A stretch of 6,936 nt of DNA from Clostridium sp. CAG:590 (GCA_000431135.1 HF987850.1:551-7486), one strand, 5' to 3'. Numbered from the stretch's first letter, positions 1-5,873 are shown. Made by a program: numbers and translations. The notes: generated by a model not told the origin, from the sequence alone.

Positions 1-302
1 CCACCCATCCACTCTTCGTTGCCCCAGCCATAAGAACCGAACAGACCAACCTGCTTGCCAGAGATACCACTCTCTAACTCACACATAAATGGTTCCATCT
101 CAGCCTCCTCCAACTGCTCTACTCCCATAGAAGGGCATCCCAAGGCAAATGCACTTGCAGCCTGAAGATCTGCTACACTTGCGATAGAAACCGGAAGTAC
201 ATCTGCTTCTTTTCCAGCCTCTTTCACTCCCTCTGCGATCATATTTGCCATTGCCTCTGTATTACCTGTTCCACTCCAATATACAATACTTACTTTACTC
301 AT
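1..302 (-). CDS. Flavodoxin, short clostridial type (3' end cut by window edge)
   Basis: Small FMN-binding electron carrier of the cytoplasm; in this family it replaces ferredoxin when iron is scarce. The first 100 residues are visible. They open with a beta strand and the FMN-phosphate loop S-G-T-G-N-T (residues 10-15) preceded by Y8-W9. The first flavin-side loop follows as G-C-P-S-M-G (55-60), then an acidic stretch (E-E-A-E-M-E-P-F), then the second flavin loop G-S-Y-G-W-G (89-94), where W93 corresponds to the isoalloxazine-stacking tryptophan of clostridial flavodoxin. Family length is about 140 residues, so roughly 40 are missing off the edge. The ATG is preceded by GGAGGA four bases upstream, which fixes the start. 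It lies 37 bases after the DUF3793 gene with no terminator between, so the two are probably co-transcribed from the promoter near 1030-1058. The family call is firm; the physiological partner is unknown. Confidence 0.95.
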   Translation of the reverse strand, partial: MSKVSIVYWSGTGNTEAMANMIAEGVKEAGKEADVLPVSIASVADLQAASAFALGCPSMGVEQLEEAEMEPFMCELESGISGKQVGLFGSYGWGNEEWMG

Positions 303-339
303 TTTATCCTCCAATCTTATGTGTGAAGCATCTTCCTAT

Positions 340-939
340 CTAACAGGCTGCTGCAAGCGCAATCTCCCGAATGGTCTTTCCCTGCATTAACGCCTGAATG
401 GTAAGCTCCCGTTCCATATCATACTGTATGAACCGTCTTACGGCTCCCTGTAAATCCTGGTATACTTTCCAGTAACCGGAATACATGAAATTCTTTCCCT
501 CATTTGCCAGAAACCCTTTGACATCCCCTAACGGATACTCTAGAAAGACGCCGATTTCATGCGGAAATACTGCCTCCTGATCGTTATACAACTGAATCCG
601 CTTGGATAACAGATTCAACATTTTGGCAATATCCACCTGATCATATCCATACTCTGACAGAAATTCCTGAATCTCTTCCTGTTCTAAGTACTGTCGCAAT
701 CTCTTTTCCCGATAGAGATAAAGGATTCCCTTATCCCCTTTTGTCTTCAAAAACCGATACCGAATCCCGGTGCCTTGCAACAGATAGCCAATCCGGTCAA
801 ATTCATGTACCGTAACCGTCATGATATTCGCTGCCTTACTTCCCGACAAAATGGGTGCACAATGAATCGCTAATAACAGTGCCATTTTAGCTTCTTCATC
901 CTGTGAAGTTCTTAATTTCATAATTTCCTGTATTGGCAT
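340..939 (-). CDS. DUF3793 family protein, upstream partner of flavodoxin
   Basis: Soluble protein of 199 residues with no signal peptide or membrane segment; its biochemical role is unknown. Features I recognise as DUF3793 are H-C-A-P (26-29) near the start of the domain, the basic strand G-I-L-Y-L-Y-R (71-77), F-P-H-E-I-G (125-130), Y-P-L-G-D-V (135-140) and G-Y-W-K-V-Y (155-160). Length suits a complete family member. In Clostridia such genes are often found next to flavodoxin or iron-transport genes, and here flavodoxin follows in the same operon. The chosen ATG has GGTGG eight bases upstream. A second in-frame ATG at residue 7 has AGGA close upstream and is a possible alternative start. 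Expression is probably controlled through the palindrome at 1004-1023. I infer a role in iron or redox adaptation from context only; the conserved His and Cys could bind metal, but nothing here proves it. Confidence 0.85.
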   Translation of the reverse strand: MPIQEIMKLRTSQDEEAKMALLLAIHCAPILSGSKAANIMTVTVHEFDRIGYLLQGTGIRYRFLKTKGDKGILYLYREKRLRQYLEQEEIQEFLSEYGYDQVDIAKMLNLLSKRIQLYNDQEAVFPHEIGVFLEYPLGDVKGFLANEGKNFMYSGYWKVYQDLQGAVRRFIQYDMERELTIQALMQGKTIREIALAAAC

Positions 940-976
940 AGTTGTCCACCTTGTTCTGTATTTCTCTTAGTATATC

Positions 977-990
977 CAATTTGCAAATTG
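977..990. repeat. 14-base perfect palindrome in the DUF3793 leader
   Basis: CAATTTGCAAATTG is its own reverse complement. It lies between the operator palindrome and the DUF3793 ribosome site, inside the predicted untranslated leader. With no loop bases it is a poor RNA hairpin and better suited to a dimeric DNA-binding protein, but it is AT-rich and could be chance. No second copy was seen in the window. Confidence 0.3.
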
Positions 991-1003
991 ATTATTACAC
1001 GTC

Positions 1004-1023
1004 AAGTTAGTTATAACTAACTT
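1004..1023. promoter_or_regulatory. Operator palindrome of the DUF3793-flavodoxin operon
   Basis: AAGTTAGTTATAACTAACTT is a perfect 20-base inverted repeat. Its core GTTAG-N6-CTAAC (1006-1021) recurs with identical half-sites and spacing at 5817-5832. On the minus strand it begins about seven bases after the -10 box at 1030-1035, so it covers the predicted transcription start, a classic repressor position. Because it controls a flavodoxin operon I infer a metal-dependent repressor, possibly of the DtxR family, acting as an iron sensor. The half-sites resemble the TTAGGTTAG arm of DtxR boxes, but the spacing differs from the classical box. The regulator is not encoded here. Confidence 0.75.
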
Positions 1024-1029
1024 ACTATT

Positions 1030-1058
1030 ATCATACAAAATAATATATAAAAAAACAA
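1030..1058 (-). promoter_or_regulatory. Promoter of the DUF3793-flavodoxin operon
   Basis: Read on the minus strand, a -35 box TTGTTT (1053-1058) and a -10 box TATGAT (1030-1035) are separated by exactly 17 bases. The -35 box sits in the T-rich tail of the upstream zinc ATPase terminator, so the two signals overlap. The predicted start falls at about 1023, the edge of the operator palindrome. A competing TTGACG at 1000-1005 has no acceptable -10 at 16-18 bases. Confidence 0.6.
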
Positions 1059-1110
1059 GACCTGCAAGCGATAGGTTTTCTCATTAGACCTACCCTTTAC
1101 AAGTCTTGTT
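1049..1110 (-). terminator. Intrinsic terminator of the zinc-export operon
   Basis: Downstream of the ATPase stop codon, the minus strand carries AACAAGAC pairing perfectly with GTCTTGTT (arms 1103-1110 and 1054-1061). The stem continues inward through wobble and Watson-Crick pairs to a second block, GGTAGGT-type with ACCTATC, with one small internal mismatch. A run of seven T residues follows directly (1049-1055). The T-run is on the minus-strand side only, so it terminates the ATPase transcript and not plus-strand transcription. Confidence 0.9.
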
Positions 1111-1136
1111 CCATCTATTATATTCGTGAAAATATT

Positions 1137-3011
1137 CTACAATTTGATCCGTAATGCTCTGGTTGCATTGATAACGGCGATTACCATAACACCAACATCG
1201 GCAAATATCGCAATCCACATATTCGCAATGCCTAACGCACCTAAGATCAGGCAAATAGCCTTGACAAACAACGCAAATACGATATTCTCCCGCACGATTC
1301 GAAGTGTCTTCATAGAGATCTTCATTGCCAGTGCAATCTTCGCCGGATCATCATCCATCAATACAACATCGGCTGCTTCGATTGCGGCATCCGATCCCAA
1401 TGCACCCATCGCGATACCAATATCGGCTCTTGAAAGTACCGGTGCATCATTGATTCCATCACCAACAAATGCCAGATTCTCTTTGCCCTGCTTCTGCTCC
1501 AATAACGCTTCTACTTCGGATACCTTATCAGCCGGAAGCAGTTCACTTCTTACCATATCTACACCAACTTCGGCTGCTACCTTATCCGCAGTCTTCTTTG
1601 TATCACCGGTCAGCATAACCGTCTTAATACCACTCTTCTTAAGACCACGGATCGCATCCTTCGAAGTCGATTTGATCACATCTGCAATCGTAATGCATCC
1701 TGCATATGCACCATCAATGGCAATATATACAACCGTTCCCTCATCATGCTCCTGCGTAATGGTAAGCCCATTCTTCTTCATCAGCTTGCTGTTACCTGCA
1801 TAGACCGGCTTGCCATCTACTGTCGCCTGCACACCATGTCCGGCAATCTCCTCAATTCCGGTCACATGTTCAAGATCTAACTTCTCACCATACGCCTTCT
1901 TCAGACTGATGCTGATCGGATGGCTGGATGCACTCTCTGCATATGCCGCATAGTATAACAGATCCTTGTCTGTATAACCGCTTTCCGGATAGACACCATT
2001 TACTTCAAATACGCCCTTGGTAAGTGTTCCTGTCTTATCAAATACAATATACTTCGTATCTGCCAATGCCTCTAAGTAATTCGAACCCTTGACCAGAATA
2101 CCGTTTGTGGAAGCACAACCGATACCACCAAAAAAACTAAGCGGTATGGAAATAACCAACGCACAAGGGCAACTGATAACAAGAAATGTCAACGCACGAA
2201 TGATCCATGTCTGGAAGTTCGGCGACATTCCCATAATCACGGAAATGATCGGTGGTATAAGTGCAAGTGCCAATGCACTATAGCAGACAGCCGGCGTATA
2301 ATATCTGGCAAACTTAGTGATAAAATTCTCAGACCGTGACTTCTTCATGCTGGAATTCTCAACCAGATCCAATATCTTCGATACCGTTGAATCACCAAAT
2401 TCCTTTGTTGTCTTTAACTTGATCACACCGGTCATATTGATGCATCCGCTGATCACTTCCTCGCCACATTTTGCACTTCTCGGAACACTCTCACCGGTCA
2501 GTGCACTTGTATTCAATGTTGTATTACCTTCTGTGATCACACCATCAATCGGAACCTTCTCTCCAGGATTGACAATGATCTCTGTTCCAATCTCAACATC
2601 ATCCGGATCTACCTGTTCGATCTCCCCATCTACCATCACATTCGCATAATCCGGACGAATATCCATTAATGCAGCAATATTCTTACGGCTCTTACCAACT
2701 GCACAGCTCTGGAACAGCTCGCCGATCTGATAGAACAGCATAACCGCAACGCCTTCCTTGAAATCTCCAAGGAGCATAGCGCCTACCGTTGCTACCGCCA
2801 TTAAGAAATTCTCATCAAACACCTGCTTATTCAGAATTCCTTTTCCCGCCTTCTTCAGGATATCATATCCTATCACAAAATAAGGAATCAGATACAATAC
2901 AACCTCGATCCACGTATCCGGCTCAACAAACTTGCAAAACAGGGATACCGCAACGATCAATACAGTTGCTATAATAATCCGGTACAATACTTTTTTCTGT
3001 TTTGATGTCAT
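1137..3011 (-). CDS. zntA: Zinc/cadmium/lead-exporting P1B-type ATPase lacking an N-terminal HMA domain
   Basis: Membrane pump that uses ATP to export Zn2+, Cd2+ or Pb2+. All P-type motifs are present in 624 residues: actuator T-G-E-S (172-175), metal-site C-P-C (281-283) in the sixth membrane helix, phosphorylation D-K-T-G-T (325-329, acceptor D325), the S-H-P of the nucleotide domain (363-365), T-G-D (468-470) and G-D-G-I-N-D (517-522). K584 and D605 in the last two helices match residues conserved in Zn/Cd/Pb pumps (PIB-2) rather than copper pumps. Eight hydrophobic segments fit two before the core helices, two around 65-103, two around 235-295 and two near 575-615. E. coli ZntA has about 100 more residues because it starts with an HMA domain; here that domain is the separate gene just upstream, 18 bases away. 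The ATG follows GAGGAG by seven bases. A strong terminator follows the gene. Family and metal class are secure; which metal dominates is inferred. Confidence 0.95.
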   Translation of the reverse strand: MTSKQKKVLYRIIIATVLIVAVSLFCKFVEPDTWIEVVLYLIPYFVIGYDILKKAGKGILNKQVFDENFLMAVATVGAMLLGDFKEGVAVMLFYQIGELFQSCAVGKSRKNIAALMDIRPDYANVMVDGEIEQVDPDDVEIGTEIIVNPGEKVPIDGVITEGNTTLNTSALTGESVPRSAKCGEEVISGCINMTGVIKLKTTKEFGDSTVSKILDLVENSSMKKSRSENFITKFARYYTPAVCYSALALALIPPIISVIMGMSPNFQTWIIRALTFLVISCPCALVISIPLSFFGGIGCASTNGILVKGSNYLEALADTKYIVFDKTGTLTKGVFEVNGVYPESGYTDKDLLYYAAYAESASSHPISISLKKAYGEKLDLEHVTGIEEIAGHGVQATVDGKPVYAGNSKLMKKNGLTITQEHDEGTVVYIAIDGAYAGCITIADVIKSTSKDAIRGLKKSGIKTVMLTGDTKKTADKVAAEVGVDMVRSELLPADKVSEVEALLEQKQGKENLAFVGDGINDAPVLSRADIGIAMGALGSDAAIEAADVVLMDDDPAKIALAMKISMKTLRIVRENIVFALFVKAICLILGALGIANMWIAIFADVGVMVIAVINATRALRIKL

Positions 3012-3029
3012 ACCATCACTCCTCTTCTC

Positions 3030-3248
3030 TTATAAGAAGATCTCACAATCGTCTTCTACCTTCTTACAATTAGCCAATGCATCCTGCATAACGGCATTCA
3101 CATCTGCGCCATCTTCAAATTCAACCTTTAATTTCAATGTCATAAAGCTAAGTGTTGCATCCTTAACACCCTTTGTTGCCTTCACTGCCTCTTCCATCTT
3201 AGCCGCACAGTTCGCACAATCAACCTCTACCTTATAAGTCTTCTTCAT
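3030..3248 (-). CDS. Stand-alone heavy-metal-associated (HMA) domain protein
   Basis: A 72-residue cytoplasmic protein with the ferredoxin-like HMA fold. The metal site is D-C-A-N-C-A at residues 10-15 (C11 and C14), with the preceding Asp typical of zinc-type HMA domains such as that of ZntA; copper chaperones usually have M-x-C-x-x-C. The remaining strands and helices match a single complete domain ending in an acidic tail (E-D-D-C-E). It lies between the ArsR repressor and the ATPase, and the ATPase lacks its own HMA domain, so it probably acts in trans as a metal-binding partner or chaperone for that pump. AGGAG sits nine bases before the ATG. The gap to the ATPase is 18 bases and holds that gene's ribosome site, which indicates one transcript. 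Partner role is inferred from position. Confidence 0.9.
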   Translation of the reverse strand: MKKTYKVEVDCANCAAKMEEAVKATKGVKDATLSFMTLKLKVEFEDGADVNAVMQDALANCKKVEDDCEIFL

Positions 3249-3324
3249 AATTATAATCTCCTATTCTTTTCAAAATATTATAATGTAAATGTCACATAAC
3301 CTGTTTCGCTCACTGATATATATG

Positions 3325-3348
3325 AATTGCTATATGATCTTAGCAATT
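3325..3348 (-). other. Hairpin between the ArsR and HMA genes
   Basis: Eight-base arms AATTGCTA and TAGCAATT are perfectly complementary around an eight-base loop. It begins about ten bases past the ArsR stop codon inside the 109-base gap before the HMA gene. No T-run follows, so it is not a standard terminator. It could stabilise or mark a processing site in the mRNA, setting different levels of repressor and pump. The gap also has a TATAAT near 3280 without a fitting -35, so I do not call an internal promoter. Confidence 0.5.
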
Positions 3349-3357
3349 ACAATTACT

Positions 3358-3717
3358 TTAATGCTCTTCCACATGTTCGACACCCATGCTTAAAATGGTT
3401 CTCACATGTTCGTCATCTAATGCATAAAATATAATCTTACCTTCCCTGCGGAACTTGACCAGCTTCGCATCCTTCAGTATCTTCAATTGGTGACTGACCG
3501 CTGACTGTGTCAGATTAAGAATCTGTGCCATATCCCCGACACACAACTCTGTCTCGATCAACGCATGCAGAATACGGATTCTGGTCGAATCACCAAATAC
3601 CTTGAACAATTCCGCCAGATCATATAATTCTTCTTCTGCCGGCTGTCTCTCTAATACCCTCTTCACAACGTCTTCGTGTACCGCTAAAAATTCGTTCTGA
3701 TTCTCACTTGCTGCCAT
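3358..3717 (-). CDS. ArsR/SmtB-family zinc-responsive transcriptional repressor
   Basis: Dimeric winged-helix repressor of 119 residues that leaves DNA when it binds metal. The core starts at L-F-K-V-F-G-D-S-T-R-I-R-I-L (37-50). The E-L-C-V-G-D segment is at 57-62, the recognition helix S-A-V-S-H-Q-L-K-I-L at 72-81, and the wing R-R-E-G-K-I-I-F-Y-A-L at 90-100. The C-terminal helix has D102, H104, H115 and E118 with exactly the spacing of the alpha-5 zinc site of SmtB and CzrA. The cysteine-rich alpha-3N site of CadC is absent: only C59 remains and the N-terminal arm has no Cys. Zinc is therefore the likely inducer. It is first in an operon with the HMA protein and zinc ATPase, with an operator at its own promoter, so autoregulation is expected. 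AAAGGAG lies six bases before the ATG. Confidence 0.95.
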   Translation of the reverse strand: MAASENQNEFLAVHEDVVKRVLERQPAEEELYDLAELFKVFGDSTRIRILHALIETELCVGDMAQILNLTQSAVSHQLKILKDAKLVKFRREGKIIFYALDDEHVRTILSMGVEHVEEH

Positions 3718-3743
3718 ATTATTCTCCTTTCTCGCATATTATC

Positions 3744-3763
3744 ATATGAGCAATCGTTCATAT
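3744..3763. promoter_or_regulatory. ArsR/SmtB operator of the zinc-export operon
   Basis: On the minus strand ATATGAACGATTGCTCATAT is an imperfect palindrome (8 of 10 positions symmetric per arm) matching the ATATGA-N8-TCATAT form typical of SmtB/CzrA operators. It begins 11 bases downstream of the -10 box at 3775-3780, just past the predicted start of transcription. The repressor encoded directly downstream is the obvious ligand. Confidence 0.8.
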
Positions 3764-3774
3764 CTTTATTTATT

Positions 3775-3802
3775 ATTATATGCACATATGAATATTTGTC
3801 AA
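3775..3802 (-). promoter_or_regulatory. Consensus promoter of the zinc-export operon
   Basis: On the minus strand a perfect -35 box TTGACA (3797-3802) and a perfect -10 box TATAAT (3775-3780) are separated by 16 bases. Such a strong promoter fits a repressor-controlled resistance operon. The predicted start, near 3768, is a few bases ahead of the ArsR operator. Confidence 0.9.
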
Positions 3803-3805
3803 TAT
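3786..3805. promoter_or_regulatory. Possible second ArsR site over the -35 box
   Basis: On the minus strand ATATTGACAAATATTCATAT has one good half-site (TTCATAT) and one degenerate half with the spacing off by one. It covers the -35 box and most of the spacer. It could be a weak secondary operator or simply AT-rich promoter sequence. Confidence 0.3.
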
Positions 3806-3821
3806 GTTTTTATAAAATTTT

Positions 3822-3851
3822 TGCCCTTGCACATAATATATTACAAGGGCA
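3822..3851 (-). terminator. Probable terminator after the heptad-repeat gene
   Basis: TGCCCTTG (arm 3844-3851 on the minus strand) pairs perfectly with CAAGGGCA (3822-3829) across a 14-base AT loop, starting five bases after the stop codon. Flanking TAAAATT and AATTTTA can extend the stem. The U-run is weak on the minus strand, and TTTT also occurs on the plus-strand side, so it may act in both directions. It separates this gene from the zinc-operon promoter. Confidence 0.6.
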
Positions 3852-3856
3852 TAATT

Positions 3857-5791
3857 TTAATCTTCTTGTTTGATAGATTCTGTCTGGAATATAAATTTAA
3901 CCGAACCATCCGTATTATCCGCAACACCGGTAAATGATTTGTAAGAAGCTTTATCTCCGGTAAGTGACTGAAATCGCTTGAGTACCGTTTTAACTTTACT
4001 GTCATATTCTGTCTGAAGCTTTCCCGTTCCCTCCGATTTGAATGTATTAAGACCGGTTGTTAACGCCCTAGAACCGATTGCCAACTGTCCGATTCCCGTA
4101 CCAACCTGTTTGGTTGCCTGATTCAATCCTTTTAATCCTTTCTGTAATCCTGCTGCTCCTGTTGACAATGACTGCGCTCCCGTAGAAAGTGCGGTTGCAC
4201 CGGAAGTTAATGCATTTACTGTCTTCTCATCACTCAGGGATGCCGCTGCCGATAGCAAAGTTTCATTATATGGATTTAACTGCTTCACGCAGGTGTCAAT
4301 TCCCGTAATTCCCTTTGCCACGCTCTCAAGTGCTGTATTTAACTGGCTCGTTCCATTCTTCAAGGTATCATTTTGCGCTACAGTTGCATTTAGTGTACCC
4401 GATACCACTGCTGCACTTTGTGCTGTTGTTGCTGCCTTGGCCGCCGTTTCCGATACACTCTTTAACTGTGCTATATACGCATCAATTGCCGCCTTTTCTT
4501 CCTCTGTTGCTGCTGTCTGCTTCGATGCCTCCAATAGAGCTATGATACCACTATAATCTACACCAGCTAACGCTGTCGCTGTCTCGGCAGCTCCTGTTGC
4601 AACAGAAGCCGCCTGCTTATCAGCTGCCACAGTTGCATCTGTGTAAGCTGTCACTCCTTCTGCCACACTCTTTCCTGCTGTCGTAAGGGTTGCTGCATTC
4701 GGTGCTAATGCATCATTAATCTGTGAAATGGCTTTCTCTCCTGCAATATAACCAGTCACACCTTCTGCAAAAGATTTGGCACCCTTCGCATAAGAACTCG
4801 TTCCCGTTGCCAGTGTACCGATGGAATCCGCTAATGTCTTTGCTCCACTTGCCAGACTCTTTGCACCCTTATTCAGCTTCCTAACGCCATCTGCATATTT
4901 TGAAAAGCTTTTATGAAATGTTCCAATTCCATCTGACAACTGCGAGGAACCGGATATCAATTCATCTGTCGCATCCGATAATCCATCCAGTGCCTCTTCC
5001 AGATCATCCATGGAACTGTCCTCATCGAGATCAAGTTCTGAGAAAATATCCGATGTTGCAATCGTATAAATGGAATCCAGTTCAAAATCTGTCACATCTG
5101 CCGTAATCGTGATTGAATCCTTCAGATCCTCCTCCAAATTCTTCTTCATATCACCCGACAAATTCAAGCTTGTCGTAAGACCCGGAACTGTATATGCAAT
5201 AGCAATCTGATCATCCCCTTCTTTCACCAGCTTACCCTGGCTCACTTCCACATTTTCAAAATGATCCTGAGGCAGAACCACTACTGATGCCATCAAAAAT
5301 GGTATATACAACTCCTCCTCTTTTCCGTTCAATGAATCTTTATAGGTTGCTTCATTCTTATACTCTGCAGTAATCGTAAGCTTACCGCTCTTTCCTACAA
5401 GGTCTTCCGCCTTCATCTCTATGCCATCCAATTGATAAGTAAAGGATACGCTGATCGGTGGCTTGTCAGAAGTCTCTCCTTCATAATAGATATCTTCTCC
5501 ATTTCCCTTCCAGGTAATCGAATCCCCTTCCCCTTGCTCATAAGTCTCATCCCCCTTTGTATTCTCAATATTCGTGAGGTTAGACTTGTCCTTTACATCA
5601 TTCTTTCCAACATTCTTAAGGCAATCTGACACAGTGATCTCTGACACACTTCCATCACTGTCCTGTGTAACATATACTGTTTCTTCCTTCTCTACCTTAC
5701 CTGCGGCATACGAGATATTACCGGTTGTTAACATTGCCATCACCATGGCTGCACTCAATCCAAATGCATAAGTTTTACGAAATCTTCTCAT
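3857..5791 (-). CDS. Secreted protein with LxxG heptad repeats (related to YhgE/Pip and MMPL ectodomains)
   Basis: Large extracytoplasmic protein of 644 residues; function unknown. It begins with a signal peptide: basic M-R-R-F-R-K, a hydrophobic stretch at about 8-23, and a likely cut after S-Y-A (29) or A30. A beta-rich N-terminal domain (about 35-250) has motifs known to me from clostridial secreted proteins (E-T-V-Y-V, D-I-Y-Y-E-G, Y-I-P-F). Two blocks of seven-residue repeats with Leu/aromatic-x-x-Gly follow, at about 282-351 and 526-582, around an Ala/Thr-rich probable coiled coil (about 365-525). Such repeats occur in the extracellular parts of YhgE/Pip, EsaA-like and MMPL proteins. 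It ends in a short domain with F-T-G-V-A-D and G-S-V-K-F-I-F; there is no C-terminal membrane helix or LPxTG anchor. I start at the ATG at 5791 because GGAGAG lies seven bases before it; an ATG five codons upstream (5806) has no good site. It is monocistronic, with its own promoter, operator and terminator. Confidence 0.85.
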   Translation of the reverse strand: MRRFRKTYAFGLSAAMVMAMLTTGNISYAAGKVEKEETVYVTQDSDGSVSEITVSDCLKNVGKNDVKDKSNLTNIENTKGDETYEQGEGDSITWKGNGEDIYYEGETSDKPPISVSFTYQLDGIEMKAEDLVGKSGKLTITAEYKNEATYKDSLNGKEEELYIPFLMASVVVLPQDHFENVEVSQGKLVKEGDDQIAIAYTVPGLTTSLNLSGDMKKNLEEDLKDSITITADVTDFELDSIYTIATSDIFSELDLDEDSSMDDLEEALDGLSDATDELISGSSQLSDGIGTFHKSFSKYADGVRKLNKGAKSLASGAKTLADSIGTLATGTSSYAKGAKSFAEGVTGYIAGEKAISQINDALAPNAATLTTAGKSVAEGVTAYTDATVAADKQAASVATGAAETATALAGVDYSGIIALLEASKQTAATEEEKAAIDAYIAQLKSVSETAAKAATTAQSAAVVSGTLNATVAQNDTLKNGTSQLNTALESVAKGITGIDTCVKQLNPYNETLLSAAASLSDEKTVNALTSGATALSTGAQSLSTGAAGLQKGLKGLNQATKQVGTGIGQLAIGSRALTTGLNTFKSEGTGKLQTEYDSKVKTVLKRFQSLTGDKASYKSFTGVADNTDGSVKFIFQTESIKQED

Positions 5792-5798
5792 ATTTATA

Positions 5799-5804
5799 CT
5801 CTCC
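5799..5804 (-). promoter_or_regulatory. Ribosome binding site deciding the start of the heptad-repeat gene
   Basis: GGAGAG on the minus strand ends seven bases before the ATG at 5789-5791. It overlaps the upstream in-frame ATG at 5804-5806, whose own upstream sequence offers only a GGA that is too close. The downstream ATG also gives a textbook signal peptide beginning with M-R-R-F-R-K. Confidence 0.7.
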
Positions 5805-5816
5805 ATTTTCCGTTAG

Positions 5817-5832
5817 GTTAGAAACAACTAAC
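5817..5832. promoter_or_regulatory. Operator of the heptad-repeat gene, same motif as at 1006-1021
   Basis: GTTAGAAACAACTAAC has the half-sites GTTAG and CTAAC six bases apart, identical in arms and spacing to the core palindrome before the DUF3793-flavodoxin operon. An extra GTTAG at 5812-5816 gives a TTAGGTTAG arm, like one half of a DtxR box. It lies 12 bases downstream of the -10 box, just past the predicted transcription start, so binding should block transcription. A shared metal-dependent repressor is inferred. Confidence 0.65.
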
Positions 5833-5844
5833 TGCATAAAAATA

Positions 5845-5873
5845 ATTATAGGCACCCTTTCTTCGTTCGTCAA
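5845..5873 (-). promoter_or_regulatory. Strong promoter of the heptad-repeat gene
   Basis: On the minus strand TTGACG (5868-5873) and a perfect TATAAT (5845-5850) are 17 bases apart. The predicted start, near 5838, is next to the operator at 5817-5832. Confidence 0.85.

Noticed and set aside
976..1005. Alternative promoter with TTGACG at 1000-1005 for the DUF3793 operon
   Set aside because: At spacings of 16-18 bases the -10 candidates (AAATTG or AATTGG) are poor, and the TATACT further down is 25 bases away.
1126..1803. Plus-strand open frame of 225 codons opposite the zinc ATPase
   Set aside because: It lies antisense to a gene with every P-type ATPase motif intact, its translation is low-complexity Ser/Ala/Ile/Thr, and there is no ribosome site; it is a shadow frame.
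3275..3300. Internal promoter before the HMA gene, based on a TATAAT
   Set aside because: No recognisable -35 box at 15-19 bases and no extended -10; the region is generally AT-rich.
3857..5791. Heptad repeats as a recombinational DNA repeat or phage tail fibre
   Set aside because: The repetition is at protein level only (Leu-x-x-Gly every seven residues) with diverged codons, and the signal peptide and lack of phage neighbours argue against a tail protein.
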